Origin: Ureibacillus sinduriensis BLB-1 = JCM 15800
Lineage (GTDB): Bacteria; Bacillota; Bacilli; Bacillales_A; Planococcaceae
NCBI RefSeq assembly: GCF_000772955.1
Contig: NZ_JPVO01000055.1
Span: 62,001 to 126,000, forward strand
Direction of reading: 5' to 3'
DNA: 64,000 bases
Numbering within the stretch: the stretch's first letter is position 1; each line of letters opens with the position of its first letter. The translations under genes and the position numbers were made by a program. Below are positions 9,270 through 18,150 of this stretch, piece after piece. The notes beneath the pieces are model-generated. The model made no database searches, was not told the DNA's origin, and was given only the letters and a program-made list of their open reading frames with translations.

Positions 9270-9306
9270 GAGGAAATGCCCTTTTATGGACATTTCCTTT
9301 TTTTAT
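9270..9306. terminator. Bidirectional terminator between dapL and the MFS gene
   Basis: Stem AGGAAATG/CATTTCCT with the A-run AATAAAAAG on the left and the T-run TTTTTTTATTTT on the right, placed between two convergent genes. Confidence 0.85.
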
Positions 9307-10508
9307 TTTGAATCGGTTGTTGGAGATAGTAAATGAGGCGATTTTTTCACTGTCCAGACGTAGGCTAATCCAAAGCAGCCCAGTAAAATAACAGCGCCTA
9401 ATATGAATGGGATCGACAAATGCCATTCCAATAACACCCCTGCAAGTGCGGGACCAATCATATTCCCCAAACTCATATACGCATTGTTCATGCCCGCTGC
9501 AAAGCCTTGCTCATTACCAGCAAATTTCGAAATCAGTGTATTAACTGCTGGTCGGATAAATACGGTTGCAATCTGGAACAAGGTTGCCACCGCCAGAATG
9601 ATGAAGAACCCTCCGACATACACCATGGCCACCATAGTTATTGCTGCTACAACTAAGTTGATTAATATAACTTTCATCTCCCCAAAACGTTTAAATAATT
9701 TATCAATGATAAACATTTGGAGAACAACACCAGCGAATCCACCTACAGTGATAACAATTGCAATATCAGTTGCCGTGTAGTCAAATTTATACGTTAAAAA
9801 CATCGATAGTGTTGATTGGAAGTTCGAGATTCCAAAGCTAAAAGTGAACACAACAATGAGTATGACGAAATAAGGTGTTTTAACAGACCGAATTAGTTGA
9901 TTGATCAAGTTTTCACGAGGTGCATTTTTTACTGTCTCATCCACCTGTGGCTGAACATTCGGTAAAATAATGAATGACAAGAGAGCTGCTGCCAGGGAGA
10001 CAAAGCCTGCTAAAAAGAATGGGAAATGTAAATTCACATTTGCCAAAAATCCCCCTAATCCAGGCCCAATCATGAAGCCCAGAGAAATGGCGGCCCCGAT
10101 TAATCCCATGCCTTTTCCGCGTTCTTCAACCGTTGTAATATCGGCAACATAAGCCATAATCGTTGTCATGATGAAGGCAGCCCCAAAACCGCTTAGAAAG
10201 CGCCCTAAATATAAAATCCAAACTTCTGTAGCAATACCGAAGAGAAGTTGTGAAATGCCATATATTATAAGTCCGCCAACGATAAATACTTTACGACCGA
10301 AACGGTCTGATAAAGTTCCGGCCAGGGGCGAAAATAAAAATTGTGCCAAGGCGAATACTGCAATTAACGTGCCGTAGACCTCGCCACCTACACCGAAAAT
10401 ATCCAAGTATGAAGGGAGTACAGGAATGACAATTCCTACTCCACCCATCGTAATAAACATATTAAGCATCAGTATCATTAAAGTTAGTTTTTTCTTTTTT
10501 TGTGACAT
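9303..10508 (-). CDS. MFS multidrug efflux transporter (NorA/Bmr-like, DHA1)
   Basis: This 401-residue, 12-helix major facilitator exporter has motif A GTLSDRFGRKVF between helices 2 and 3 (about 63-74) and motif C GFMIGPGLGG in helix 5 (about 143-152), the signature of drug:proton antiporters. It resembles the Bmr/NorA/YkuC group; the actual substrate cannot be read from sequence. The RBS GGAAAGGTGG precedes ATG 10508. It is a single gene: it converges on dapL with a shared terminator and has the potD terminator upstream on the same strand. Confidence 0.85.
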   Translation of the reverse strand: MSQKKKKLTLMILMLNMFITMGGVGIVIPVLPSYLDIFGVGGEVYGTLIAVFALAQFLFSPLAGTLSDRFGRKVFIVGGLIIYGISQLLFGIATEVWILYLGRFLSGFGAAFIMTTIMAYVADITTVEERGKGMGLIGAAISLGFMIGPGLGGFLANVNLHFPFFLAGFVSLAAALLSFIILPNVQPQVDETVKNAPRENLINQLIRSVKTPYFVILIVVFTFSFGISNFQSTLSMFLTYKFDYTATDIAIVITVGGFAGVVLQMFIIDKLFKRFGEMKVILINLVVAAITMVAMVYVGGFFIILAVATLFQIATVFIRPAVNTLISKFAGNEQGFAAGMNNAYMSLGNMIGPALAGVLLEWHLSIPFILGAVILLGCFGLAYVWTVKKSPHLLSPTTDSK

Positions 10509-10615
10509 CCCAGTCCACCTTTCCTTATATCCCCAAAATTTTAATTCGTGTATCTAAAAGCTTATCATATTGTATATCGTTAAACTACTTTTAACTAGTA
10601 GTCTTTAGGCCGAAA

Positions 10616-10660
10616 TTCGAAAGAAAAGCCGATGAGATTCTTGAAGAATGTCATCGGCTT
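10616..10660 (-). terminator. Terminator of the pot operon
   Basis: Stem AAGCCGATGA/TCATCGGCTT (10626-10660, imperfect inner loop), followed on the minus strand by TTTCTTTC. Located 15 bp past the potD stop. Confidence 0.8.
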
Positions 10661-10674
10661 GTGTAAGAGCTATA

Positions 10675-11751
10675 TTAACGTATACTCATTTTAAATTTTA
10701 AGAACTGTTCATTATATTTCCCTAGCCATTCAAGACCAAGGTTTTCATAAACTTCCAATTTCGCGCGAAGCTCTTCATTTGGGTAGAAGCGTTCATCCTC
10801 TATCACTTCTGGATCCATCAGTTCCATTGCTGCGGCGTTTGGTGTGGAGTATCCGACATAATCATTATTTTGTGCCGAAATTTCTGCATCTAACATGAAG
10901 TTGATAAAGGCGTGGGCTCCATCGATATTGGCCGCTGTCTTTGGAATTACAAAGTTATCAAACCATAAATTTGAACCTTCCTCAGGAACCGCAAAGTCAA
11001 GGTCTTCATTTTCCCACAACATGTCCGCGGCCTGGCCGGACCATATAAGAGCAACCGATGCTTCATTATTAATCATTAGTGGTGTGATTTCATCACCAAT
11101 GATGGCTTTAATATTAGGCGATAATGAAGTTAATTTTTCCGTTGCTGAACGGAGAAGGGCATCGTCCTTTGCATTAAGGGATTCACCTAAGGAGTTCAAC
11201 CCCATTCCCATTACTTCACGGGCTCCATCAACCAAGAATACTTTGCCTTTCAAGGATGGGTCCCAAAGGTCTTCCCAAGATTTAAAAGTTAGATGATCTC
11301 CCACTATACTTGGATTAAAGACAACTCCAACAGTTCCCCAAAAATAAGGAATAGAATATTTGTTTCCTGGATCGAAAGCTAAATCGAGGAAGTAGGGATC
11401 AATATTTTTGAAATTAGGCAGCTTCGAATGGTCAATCGGTAGAAGCAAATCTTTTTCTTTCATCATTTCCACCATATATTCGGATGGCACGGCCACATCA
11501 TAAGCCGAACCGCCTTGTTCCACTTTTGTCATCATTGCCTCATTAGAATCGAAAGTTTCATAAATGACTTTAATGCCGGTTTCCTCTGTAAACTGATTCA
11601 ATAAATCTGGGTCTATATATTCACCCCAGTTATAAACAGTAATCGTATCTTTACTTCCTGCAGAACCAGCTGACTCCAGGCGGTCTACTGCAAAGAACAG
11701 GAGAGCACAAACGACTAGGATGGCAATCGCAGCTTGAATTAATGATCTCAT
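10675..11751 (-). CDS. potD: Spermidine/putrescine ABC transporter, substrate-binding protein
   Basis: This 358-residue periplasmic-binding-type protein captures extracellular polyamine for PotABC. An N-terminal hydrophobic segment (about 5-22) is followed by the mature domain starting ITVYNWGEYIDPDLL, with the family hallmarks VPSEYMVEMM and IPYFWGTVGVVFNP. No convincing lipobox is visible: the only early cysteine lies inside the hydrophobic helix (VVCALL). The protein may therefore be held by an uncleaved helix instead of a lipid. Its ATG overlaps the potC TGA by 4 nt; RBS GGAGGT. Last gene of the operon, followed by a terminator. Confidence 0.93.
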   Translation of the reverse strand: MRSLIQAAIAILVVCALLFFAVDRLESAGSAGSKDTITVYNWGEYIDPDLLNQFTEETGIKVIYETFDSNEAMMTKVEQGGSAYDVAVPSEYMVEMMKEKDLLLPIDHSKLPNFKNIDPYFLDLAFDPGNKYSIPYFWGTVGVVFNPSIVGDHLTFKSWEDLWDPSLKGKVFLVDGAREVMGMGLNSLGESLNAKDDALLRSATEKLTSLSPNIKAIIGDEITPLMINNEASVALIWSGQAADMLWENEDLDFAVPEEGSNLWFDNFVIPKTAANIDGAHAFINFMLDAEISAQNNDYVGYSTPNAAAMELMDPEVIEDERFYPNEELRAKLEVYENLGLEWLGKYNEQFLKFKMSIR

Positions 11752-12548
11752 CGTTGTACCTCCTCATTTACACGTTTTGCACGATTTGTTACGAAATAGT
11801 AGCCAATGACTACTAAAATGGTTACAAAGAAGACTAGGCCTGAAATTGCGTTGACAGTTAAAGAAATTCCAGCGCGCGCCATGGAATAAATTTCAATGGA
11901 TAATGTAGAAAAACCATTTCCGGTTACAAAAAATGTAACAGCAAAATCATCCAATGAATAGGTTAAAGCTAAGAAGAACCCTGCAAAGATTCCCGGTTGG
12001 ATATAGGGAAGAATCACCCGTGTTAGTACATCACGCTTCGATGCGCCCAAGTCGCGTGCCGCATCGATGAGGGAAGTGTTCATTTCCAGCAGTTTTGGCA
12101 GTACCATCAGGACAACGATGGGAATGCTGAAAGCTACATGCGATACTAAAACTGAAGTGAAGCCTAGTTTCACTCCAATCATTGTAAACAGGATTAAGAA
12201 ACTTGCCCCAATAACAACATCAGGACTTACGATTAGTACGTTGTTTAAAGAAAGTAAAGTTTTGCGCATTTTCTTATCTTTAATGGACACGATTCCGATG
12301 GCTCCTAATGTACCGATAATTGTCGCGATCAGTCCCGATAATAGAGCAACAATCACAGTATTGATCAGGATGACAATCAGTCTCGAGTCTTCAAATACGG
12401 CTTTGTAATGCTCGAATGTGAAGGACTCAAAGTTATTCATGGAGCCCCCACTGTTGAATGAATAAAAGATTAGATAGAAAATCGGCGCATATAACACAAC
12501 AAAAACTAACAGTAGATAGACTTTTGATGCAGTGGATAATTTTTTCAT
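11748..12548 (-). CDS. potC: Spermidine/putrescine ABC transporter permease PotC
   Basis: This inner-membrane permease of 266 residues has six predicted helices and the cytoplasmic EAA loop ([22 protein letters not shown]), the coupling site for PotA. An upstream in-frame start at 12641 exists, but ATG 12548 ([11 protein letters not shown]) is preceded by AAGGGGGG and overlaps the potB stop by 4 nt, as expected for translational coupling. It pairs with PotB to form the channel. Its stop overlaps potD by 4 nt. Confidence 0.93.
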   Translation of the reverse strand: MKKLSTASKVYLLLVFVVLYAPIFYLIFYSFNSGGSMNNFESFTFEHYKAVFEDSRLIVILINTVIVALLSGLIATIIGTLGAIGIVSIKDKKMRKTLLSLNNVLIVSPDVVIGASFLILFTMIGVKLGFTSVLVSHVAFSIPIVVLMVLPKLLEMNTSLIDAARDLGASKRDVLTRVILPYIQPGIFAGFFLALTYSLDDFAVTFFVTGNGFSTLSIEIYSMARAGISLTVNAISGLVFFVTILVVIGYYFVTNRAKRVNEEVQR

Positions 12549-13351
12549 TGTGCACGGCCCCCCTTCTTCTGACCAGTCAGGAGCATAATAATGACCATAA
12601 TAATAATCAGGAATACTGCAATCGTTGAGCCCATGCCCCAATTTTGGGAAACAAGGAATTGTTGTTCAATCGCTGTTCCCAATGTTATCACTTTATTACC
12701 GGCAATTAAGCGGGTAATCATGAATAATGAAAGCGCCGGTATGAATGTTACCTGAATTCCGGACTTCACCCCATCAATTGTCAACGGAAAAATAACACGA
12801 CGGAAAGTGGTAAAACTAGAAGCACCTAGGTCACGTGCTGCATACACTAGTGTCGGATTCAATTTATCAAGTGAGTTGAATATCGGAATAATCATAAATG
12901 GAATAAAAATATAAACAGAAACAAATATAAAGCTGAAATCCGTGAATAAAACTTGCTGTGCATCCAGGCCAAATACTTCCAAGAAGGCATTGATTGGACC
13001 ATATAATCCGAAGATGCCGATAAAAGCATACGTTTTTAATAGCAAGTTAATCCAGGATGGGATTATAATCAGCATCAACCATAAATGTTTATGCTTGGTC
13101 TTTGTTAAAAGAAAAGCTGTCGGGTAGGCGAATAATAATGTAAACAACGTAATTAAAAAGGCATACCAAAAGCTTGTCAGAGTCATTTTTAAATAGACCG
13201 ATGAAAAGAAAGTTTGATAATTATTCAGAGTAAAGTTTCCGTTTAAATCCAACATGGAATAATAAACAATTAGGACAATTGGCGCGATGACAAATAAGGC
13301 AATCCAGATAGTATAGGGAAATAGCGAGCCCTTTGATGCTTTATTAAACAT
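12545..13351 (-). CDS. potB: Spermidine/putrescine ABC transporter permease PotB
   Basis: This 268-residue membrane permease has six predicted helices. The EAA loop is [22 protein letters not shown] near residue 170, and a signature segment [13 protein letters not shown] lies near 99. It forms a heterodimer with PotC. ATG 13351 lies after GGAGAAGAAGATA and overlaps the end of potA by 8 nt, and the stop overlaps potC by 4 nt, so the four transport genes are tightly coupled. Confidence 0.93.
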   Translation of the reverse strand: MFNKASKGSLFPYTIWIALFVIAPIVLIVYYSMLDLNGNFTLNNYQTFFSSVYLKMTLTSFWYAFLITLFTLLFAYPTAFLLTKTKHKHLWLMLIIIPSWINLLLKTYAFIGIFGLYGPINAFLEVFGLDAQQVLFTDFSFIFVSVYIFIPFMIIPIFNSLDKLNPTLVYAARDLGASSFTTFRRVIFPLTIDGVKSGIQVTFIPALSLFMITRLIAGNKVITLGTAIEQQFLVSQNWGMGSTIAVFLIIIMVIIMLLTGQKKGGRAQ

Positions 13352-14444
13352 TATCTTCTTCTCCGTAAGACTCTAGTCGTTTATCAAACTCTTCTTCAGT
13401 TTCGTTTAAACGCATAACATGGATGCTTTCTGGGTCAAAGTCCAATCCTATTTGCTCGCCAACTTCTGCCTTTTTAAGTGAATGAACGAGCCATTCATTG
13501 CCATCTTTGTCGTATGTAGATAGTTCATAATGAACACCACGGAATAGTTGTGTATCTACAGTTACAATCAGTTTCCCTTTATCCACTGTTGTAATCTCGA
13601 GATCTTCCGGACGTATAACGATATCTATTTTCTCATTCGGTTTCATACCTTGGTCAACACAATCAAAAGTTTTCCCGGTGAATTGTACTTTAAAGTCCTC
13701 AACCATGACACCGTCGACAATATTCGATTCACCTATAAAATCCGCAACAAAACGGTTGATTGGTTCATCATAAATGTCCACCGGTGTGCCGGATTGTTGA
13801 ATTTCGCCATCGTTAAGGACGAAAATTTCATCAGACATGGCTAGGGCTTCTTCTTGGTCGTGTGTCACAAATACAAAAGTTTTGCCTAGGCGCTGCTGTA
13901 ATTCGCGAAGCTCGTATTGCATTTCGGAACGCAGTTTTAAGTCGAGTGCAGATAAGGGCTCGTCCAAAAGGATGACTTCAGGATCATTTACAATTGCACG
14001 GGCAATGGCTACACGTTGTCGCTGACCGCCGGACATTTCTGAAATTTCACGATTGCTAAAGCCTGCCAGGTTAACGAATTTCAAAGCCTCCAATACACGG
14101 TCCTGAATTTCTTTTTCTTTAAGCTTTTTAATGCGAAGACCAAATGCGACATTTTCAAACACATTTAGATGGGGAAACAAGGCATAGTCCTGAAAAACTG
14201 TGTTAACTTGACGCTCGTTTGCAGGAATTTGGTTTATCTTTTTATCATTAAAATAGATTGAACCTTCAGTTGGGTCTGTAAAGCCGGCGATAATTCGAAG
14301 GATTGTCGTTTTTCCACAACCGGAAGGACCTAGAAGTGTGTAAAACTTTCCTTTTTCAAGTTCAAAATTGATATTTTTTAATACAACTGTTCCATCGTCA
14401 TACGATTTGGTAACATTCTCAAATCGGATAATTGTATTGCTCAT
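13344..14444 (-). CDS. potA: Spermidine/putrescine ABC transporter ATPase
   Basis: This 366-residue ATPase drives the PotBC permease. Walker [10 protein letters not shown] (about 40), Q-loop FQDYALFPH, signature [13 protein letters not shown] and Walker [12 protein letters not shown] are all intact. The C-terminal third (about 240-366) is a TOBE-type regulatory domain. Start ATG 14444 ([11 protein letters not shown]) was chosen over the upstream 14483 start because AGGAGG lies 7 nt before it. The regulator gene ends 16 bp upstream, so all five genes probably share a promoter beyond 15003. Confidence 0.94.
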   Translation of the reverse strand: MSNTIIRFENVTKSYDDGTVVLKNINFELEKGKFYTLLGPSGCGKTTILRIIAGFTDPTEGSIYFNDKKINQIPANERQVNTVFQDYALFPHLNVFENVAFGLRIKKLKEKEIQDRVLEALKFVNLAGFSNREISEMSGGQRQRVAIARAIVNDPEVILLDEPLSALDLKLRSEMQYELRELQQRLGKTFVFVTHDQEEALAMSDEIFVLNDGEIQQSGTPVDIYDEPINRFVADFIGESNIVDGVMVEDFKVQFTGKTFDCVDQGMKPNEKIDIVIRPEDLEITTVDKGKLIVTVDTQLFRGVHYELSTYDKDGNEWLVHSLKKAEVGEQIGLDFDPESIHVMRLNETEEEFDKRLESYGEEDNV

Positions 14445-14460
14445 CCTCTTGCCTCCTAGA

Positions 14461-15003
14461 CTATAAATAAGATTCTGTTGCAACTAACAGCAATTCGGTT
14501 TTTCCATTATTAGCATTGAATATTTGATGATTGGCTGATGCTTCATAATAAATCGCATTCCCTTCACAAGCAATATACTCATGATTATCTAATACAACTC
14601 TTATACGACCTTTTATCACATAAATAAATGTCTCTGCCAGAGAAGGTTCGAACTGTTTATACTCGCCGTTCTTTTGAAGAGTTATCAGTACAGGTTCCAT
14701 TTCCTTTTCATTCGAAGTGGGTATGAGCCATTGGATTTTATAACCTTTATCTTCATCGACAAAAGAGGTTTGATCGTTTATGTCATATACTACTTTTTGT
14801 TCCGATAAAGAATCGTCGAAGAAATCCTTTGGGGTTGTGCCTAATACTTCCAAAATGGAAAACAGTGTTTCAATCGATGGCGAATTTAAATCACGTTCAA
14901 GCTGGGAGATATAACCTTTCGTTAAATCAGTTCTTTCACCTAACTCTTCTTGAGTAAGTCCTTTTTTAAGTCGTAATGCTTTAATTTTCGAACCAATTTG
15001 CAC
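14461..15003 (-). CDS. XRE-cupin transcriptional regulator of the pot operon
   Basis: This 180-residue regulator has an XRE-type helix-turn-helix at about 6-60 ([23 protein letters not shown]) and a cupin domain at about 105-178, the PuuR-like arrangement. Regulators of this type often head potABCD operons in Firmicutes and are thought to sense polyamine or a related small molecule; ligand binding here is inference. The start is GTG 15003, with AAGGAG 8 nt upstream. It lies 16 bp before potA on the same strand and is divergent from the peroxiredoxin gene. Confidence 0.88.
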   Translation of the reverse strand: MQIGSKIKALRLKKGLTQEELGERTDLTKGYISQLERDLNSPSIETLFSILEVLGTTPKDFFDDSLSEQKVVYDINDQTSFVDEDKGYKIQWLIPTSNEKEMEPVLITLQKNGEYKQFEPSLAETFIYVIKGRIRVVLDNHEYIACEGNAIYYEASANHQIFNANNGKTELLLVATESYL

Positions 15004-15229
15004 ATGAATAACTCCTTGTCAGTTTAATATACATAAACTTAAAGTATGAAAGTTTACTATTTTATAACTTAATGTTTACTATTACCGATACTATTATACA
15101 GAATCATTTAAGCAATTCAATAGACGATTAACAAATATCTCCCAAAAATTTTAATGTTCTTTGAAACTGGTAGTAAGGGATTCTTCAATGTTGAACTCTG
15201 CTATGTACTTCAAAACTGGAGGAAGCAAA

Positions 15230-15772
15230 ATGCATGATTTAGTAGTTGGCAAAACTGCACCAAACTTTGTGATGGAGGCCGTGATGCCCGATAAGACTTT
15301 TGGAAAGGTATCTTTGGAAGACAACATAAAACAAGAAAAGTGGACAGTTTTATTTTTCTACCCGATGGATTTTACGTTTGTTTGTCCTACTGAAATTACG
15401 GAAATGTCCGATTACTACGACGAATTCGATGAACTTGACGCAAGGTTGATCGGTGCTTCGACAGACACGATATACACACACCTTGCATGGATTAATACAG
15501 AACGAACAAAAAATGGTCTTGGCCAACTCCGATACCCCCTGGCAGCGGACACTAATCATCAAGTCGCTAGGAAGTACGGAGTTTTGGTAGAAGAAGAGGG
15601 GGTTGCTCTAAGAGGGTTGTTTATTATTAGCCCTAAAGGAGAACTTCAATACATGGTAGTGCATCACAATAATATTGGCCGTGATACGGAAGAGGTGCTC
15701 CGTGTGCTTCAAGCACTACAGACAGGCCGCCTTTGCCCGGCAAGTTGGCGACCAGGTGACGACACGATCTAA
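15230..15772 (+). CDS. ykuU: 2-Cys peroxiredoxin (YkuU)
   Basis: This AhpC/Prx1-class thiol peroxidase of 180 residues reduces H2O2 and organic hydroperoxides. Peroxidatic Cys52 sits in FTFVCPTE and resolving Cys169 in GRLCPASW, so it is a typical 2-Cys enzyme. ATG 15230 (MHDLVVGKTAP) was chosen over upstream starts because TGGAGGAAGCAAA precedes it and the length then equals B. subtilis YkuU. A thioredoxin-like protein (YkuV) follows 41 bp downstream, a likely electron donor or partner, with the same order as in B. subtilis. Confidence 0.94.
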   Translation: MHDLVVGKTAPNFVMEAVMPDKTFGKVSLEDNIKQEKWTVLFFYPMDFTFVCPTEITEMSDYYDEFDELDARLIGASTDTIYTHLAWINTERTKNGLGQLRYPLAADTNHQVARKYGVLVEEEGVALRGLFIISPKGELQYMVVHHNNIGRDTEEVLRVLQALQTGRLCPASWRPGDDTI

Positions 15773-15813
15773 CACTAATCGTTGGAAGCCTGATACTTTT
15801 AAGGGGGAATTTG

Positions 15814-16257
15814 ATGAAATTACGATCACAAATGCCAGAGTTAAAGGGTGAAGCTGCATGGTTAAATGGAAGCGTCAAGCGGGAAGATTTGGTGGGAAAA
15901 AAGCCAACCATCATTCATTTTTGGTCCATGAGTTGCCATGATTGTAAAGAAACAATGCCTCAATTAAATCAATTCAAAATGCTATATGAACAGCGGGTCA
16001 ATTTTATATCCGTTCATATGCCAAGATCGATGGAGGATACGGATATAGGGAAAATAAAAAAAGCAGCCCGTCGATATAAAATGACACAACCAATTTTTAT
16101 TGATAACCAAATGACGCTCACCGATATTTTCAATAATCAATATGTGCCTTCTTATTATCTATTCGATCAAAATGGGGTACTGCGACACTATCAATCTGGG
16201 GGAAATGGCATGAAAATGCTTGAAAAACGAGTGCTTAAACTACTGAATGAAATATGA
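15814..16257 (+). CDS. ykuV: Thioredoxin-like thiol-disulfide oxidoreductase (YkuV)
   Basis: This 147-residue thioredoxin-fold protein has the redox motif CHDC (Cys41, Cys44) in FWSMSCHDCKETMP and a cis-proline VPSYYLFD near 114. There is no signal peptide or membrane helix, so it acts in the cytoplasm. ATG 15814 is preferred to TTG 15811; AAGGGGG lies upstream. Length and gene order after ykuU match B. subtilis YkuV. It probably works with the adjacent peroxiredoxin in disulfide exchange. Confidence 0.9.
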   Translation: MKLRSQMPELKGEAAWLNGSVKREDLVGKKPTIIHFWSMSCHDCKETMPQLNQFKMLYEQRVNFISVHMPRSMEDTDIGKIKKAARRYKMTQPIFIDNQMTLTDIFNNQYVPSYYLFDQNGVLRHYQSGGNGMKMLEKRVLKLLNEI

Positions 16258-16267
16258 AAAGATTCAT

Positions 16268-16303
16268 GGAAAAAAGTGTAGACGCAATGAAGATTGTCTA
16301 CAC
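16268..16303 (-). terminator. Terminator of the DUF2935 gene
   Basis: 8-bp perfect stem GTGTAGAC/GTCTACAC; on the minus strand it is followed by TTTTTT (A-run at 16269-16275). It may also slow transcripts arriving from ykuV. Confidence 0.8.
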
Positions 16304-16312
16304 TGTTCCAAA

Positions 16313-17074
16313 TTATACCGACTTTGATTGTGCCAGCTTCATTAAATAGTACTGTTCCTCTCTAGCCATATGGTCAGCCATTAATGCGGAAAATATCCCC
16401 AAGCTTTCCGCATTAAGCTCCATCTCCTCGAGTTCATGTAAAAACGTTTTGAACAAGTTCATCTCGATTTCCACATCCTCATTGAACTTTGACAAGGCAG
16501 GGAATTTATGGACATTTGTTCGTAAAAAACCAGTCAGCTCCACAGCTTTTAAATAGAAATGGTCAAAATGCATTGTAAAGTTATGACTTTTTTCTTTCAG
16601 TCTTCTTTCAACACCATCCAGACGATCATTAATTGCACCGGCATGGCCGGAAGCATCCAGTAGCCAAAGTAAATGATGATGGAGCTCATGGAAAATTGGA
16701 GGGATTTCTCCTCCCCCTACAAAACCAATGATGCGTTGGTATTCTTCCAATTCATTAACCATATGATTAACAAAGCTTGGGGTAAGATGGATTTTAATTT
16801 CTCCTGTTATATGGCGTCGGATGATGGAAAGTTTAAATGCTTTCAGATGGTTCACATGATCCTCCACTTGTTTTGTGAAAGGAATCATTGTAGATTCATT
16901 TTGTTTTTCTACTGATCCAAGCAATTGATCAAATATTTGAATGAACCGAGCTGCTTTTGCAATATCCTCTTTTTCAGAAGGATATAGAGAATCGTGTATA
17001 AATCGAGAGTGGTCGCCCAGAATTCTTAACCAAAACTGATGTTCAAACACCGCACTTTCAAAAAAGAGAGACAA
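16313..17074 (-). CDS. DUF2935 family protein
   Basis: This 253-residue protein of the DUF2935 family is built of two similar helical bundles (about 1-120 and 125-250). Each repeat carries a conserved F/HxxxE-type pattern (SAVFEHQFWLRILGDH near the start; FHELHHHLLWLLD and HMAREEQYYL later), suggesting a metal site, but no biochemical role is known. TTG 17074 was chosen because GGAGGTG lies 8-10 nt upstream; the open frame runs on to 17119 without a better site. Ends 10 bp before its terminator and is probably monocistronic. Confidence 0.8.
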   Translation of the reverse strand: MSLFFESAVFEHQFWLRILGDHSRFIHDSLYPSEKEDIAKAARFIQIFDQLLGSVEKQNESTMIPFTKQVEDHVNHLKAFKLSIIRRHITGEIKIHLTPSFVNHMVNELEEYQRIIGFVGGGEIPPIFHELHHHLLWLLDASGHAGAINDRLDGVERRLKEKSHNFTMHFDHFYLKAVELTGFLRTNVHKFPALSKFNEDVEIEMNLFKTFLHELEEMELNAESLGIFSALMADHMAREEQYYLMKLAQSKSV

Positions 17075-17400
17075 GCTGTTCACACCTCCAAATTTGATCC
17101 AGCACACTATTGTATTCAATTGAGAATGGGTTTATTAAAAATCCATCTTAATACTTTTTACTTATAAGTCTGATAATATATCGGTATATTCACTGAATAG
17201 CTTTTACAATATGATGTTAGAAGATAAAAAAGGAATTGCCATGGTAAAATATTGAAGGATGGAGCAAAAAATTACTCGCGGGGAAAAGGGGAAAGGCTAA
17301 TCTCATGCGGAACAGGGATATAGAAAAAGTAAAGGTTATTTGTACAAAATAAAGATACTAAGTTAAAATAGTAACATTGAATATTGTACGGAGGTTTAAG
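17075..17400. other. Intergenic region with divergent promoters
   Basis: Separates the minus-strand DUF2935 gene from ktrC. Apart from the ktrC promoter at 17340-17369 and the RBSs I see no gene, repeat or riboswitch; in particular no c-di-AMP (ydaO-type) riboswitch is recognisable. Confidence 0.5.
17340..17369 (+). promoter_or_regulatory. Candidate promoter of ktrC
   Basis: -35 TTGTAC (17340-17345), 18-bp spacer, -10 TAAAAT (17364-17369), 31 nt before the ktrC start. Confidence 0.5.
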
Positions 17401-18060
17401 ATGAAAAAAGAATTTGTAGTAGTAGGGTTGGGACGTTTTGGCGGAAGCATCGTGAGGGAGTTGATTCGTCTAGGTGCAGACGTTTTGGCCATCGATGCAG
17501 AGGCTGAACGAGTAGATGAATTTGCAAAGATCGCAACACAAGCTGTTATTGCGGATACAACAGATGAAGAGGTAATAATTTCGTTGGGTCTTCGGAATTT
17601 TGAACATGTAATTATTGCGATTGGCGAAAACATTCAAGCCAGTATTTTAACAACGTTAATCCTGAAAGATCTGGGCGTTCAACAAATTACCGTTAAAGCG
17701 CAGAATGATTATCATGCAAGGGTTCTCCATAAAATTGGCGCTGATCATGTAGTCCATCCTGAAAGGGACATGGGTATCCGGATTGCGAACAATATGATGT
17801 CAAGCAATGTACTGGATTACTTGGAGCTATCCGATGAACATTCCATCATGGAGATACGGGCCAATGACCGTATTGCAGGTTATTCATTATTGGATCTGGA
17901 CATTCGTGCAAAATATGGGATTAACATTGTCGGACTTAAAAGAGGGGAATCTATTATCATTTCTCCTGCAGCAGACGACAAAATATTGCTTGGCGATATT
18001 TTACTTGTCATCGGTGCAGATGTAGATATTAATCGATTCGTAAAAAAAATGATGAGCTAA
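17401..18060 (+). CDS. ktrC: Potassium channel regulatory subunit KtrC (RCK protein)
   Basis: This 219-residue cytoplasmic gating ring subunit of a Ktr potassium uptake system has an RCK_N Rossmann domain with the nucleotide motif GLGRFGGS (about 8-15) and an RCK_C domain (about 135-219). In relatives RCK_C binds c-di-AMP, which closes the channel, while RCK_N binds ATP/ADP. GGAGGTTTAAG precedes ATG 17401; the earlier in-frame start at 17377 lacks an RBS. No membrane partner (ktrB or ktrD) is in the window, as in B. subtilis, where ktrC is also separate. It converges on rnjA and shares a terminator with it. Confidence 0.93.
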   Translation: MKKEFVVVGLGRFGGSIVRELIRLGADVLAIDAEAERVDEFAKIATQAVIADTTDEEVIISLGLRNFEHVIIAIGENIQASILTTLILKDLGVQQITVKAQNDYHARVLHKIGADHVVHPERDMGIRIANNMMSSNVLDYLELSDEHSIMEIRANDRIAGYSLLDLDIRAKYGINIVGLKRGESIIISPAADDKILLGDILLVIGADVDINRFVKKMMS

Positions 18061-18111
18061 TTGCGGAGTAACAGGAAGAGTGTTCATTACGTCTGTCTTC
18101 TCCGGCAAAAT

Positions 18112-18144
18112 AAAAAAGGTTGTCCAATGTCGGACAACCTTTTT
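18112..18144. terminator. Bidirectional terminator between ktrC and rnjA
   Basis: GGTTGTCC/GGACAACC stem with six A to the left and TTTTT to the right, between convergent genes. Confidence 0.88.
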
Positions 18145-18150
18145 AAATGC

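Noticed and set aside
17119..17400. c-di-AMP riboswitch before ktrC
   Set aside because: The G-rich stretch near 17280 looked suggestive, but the conserved riboswitch core and a terminator/antiterminator are not present.
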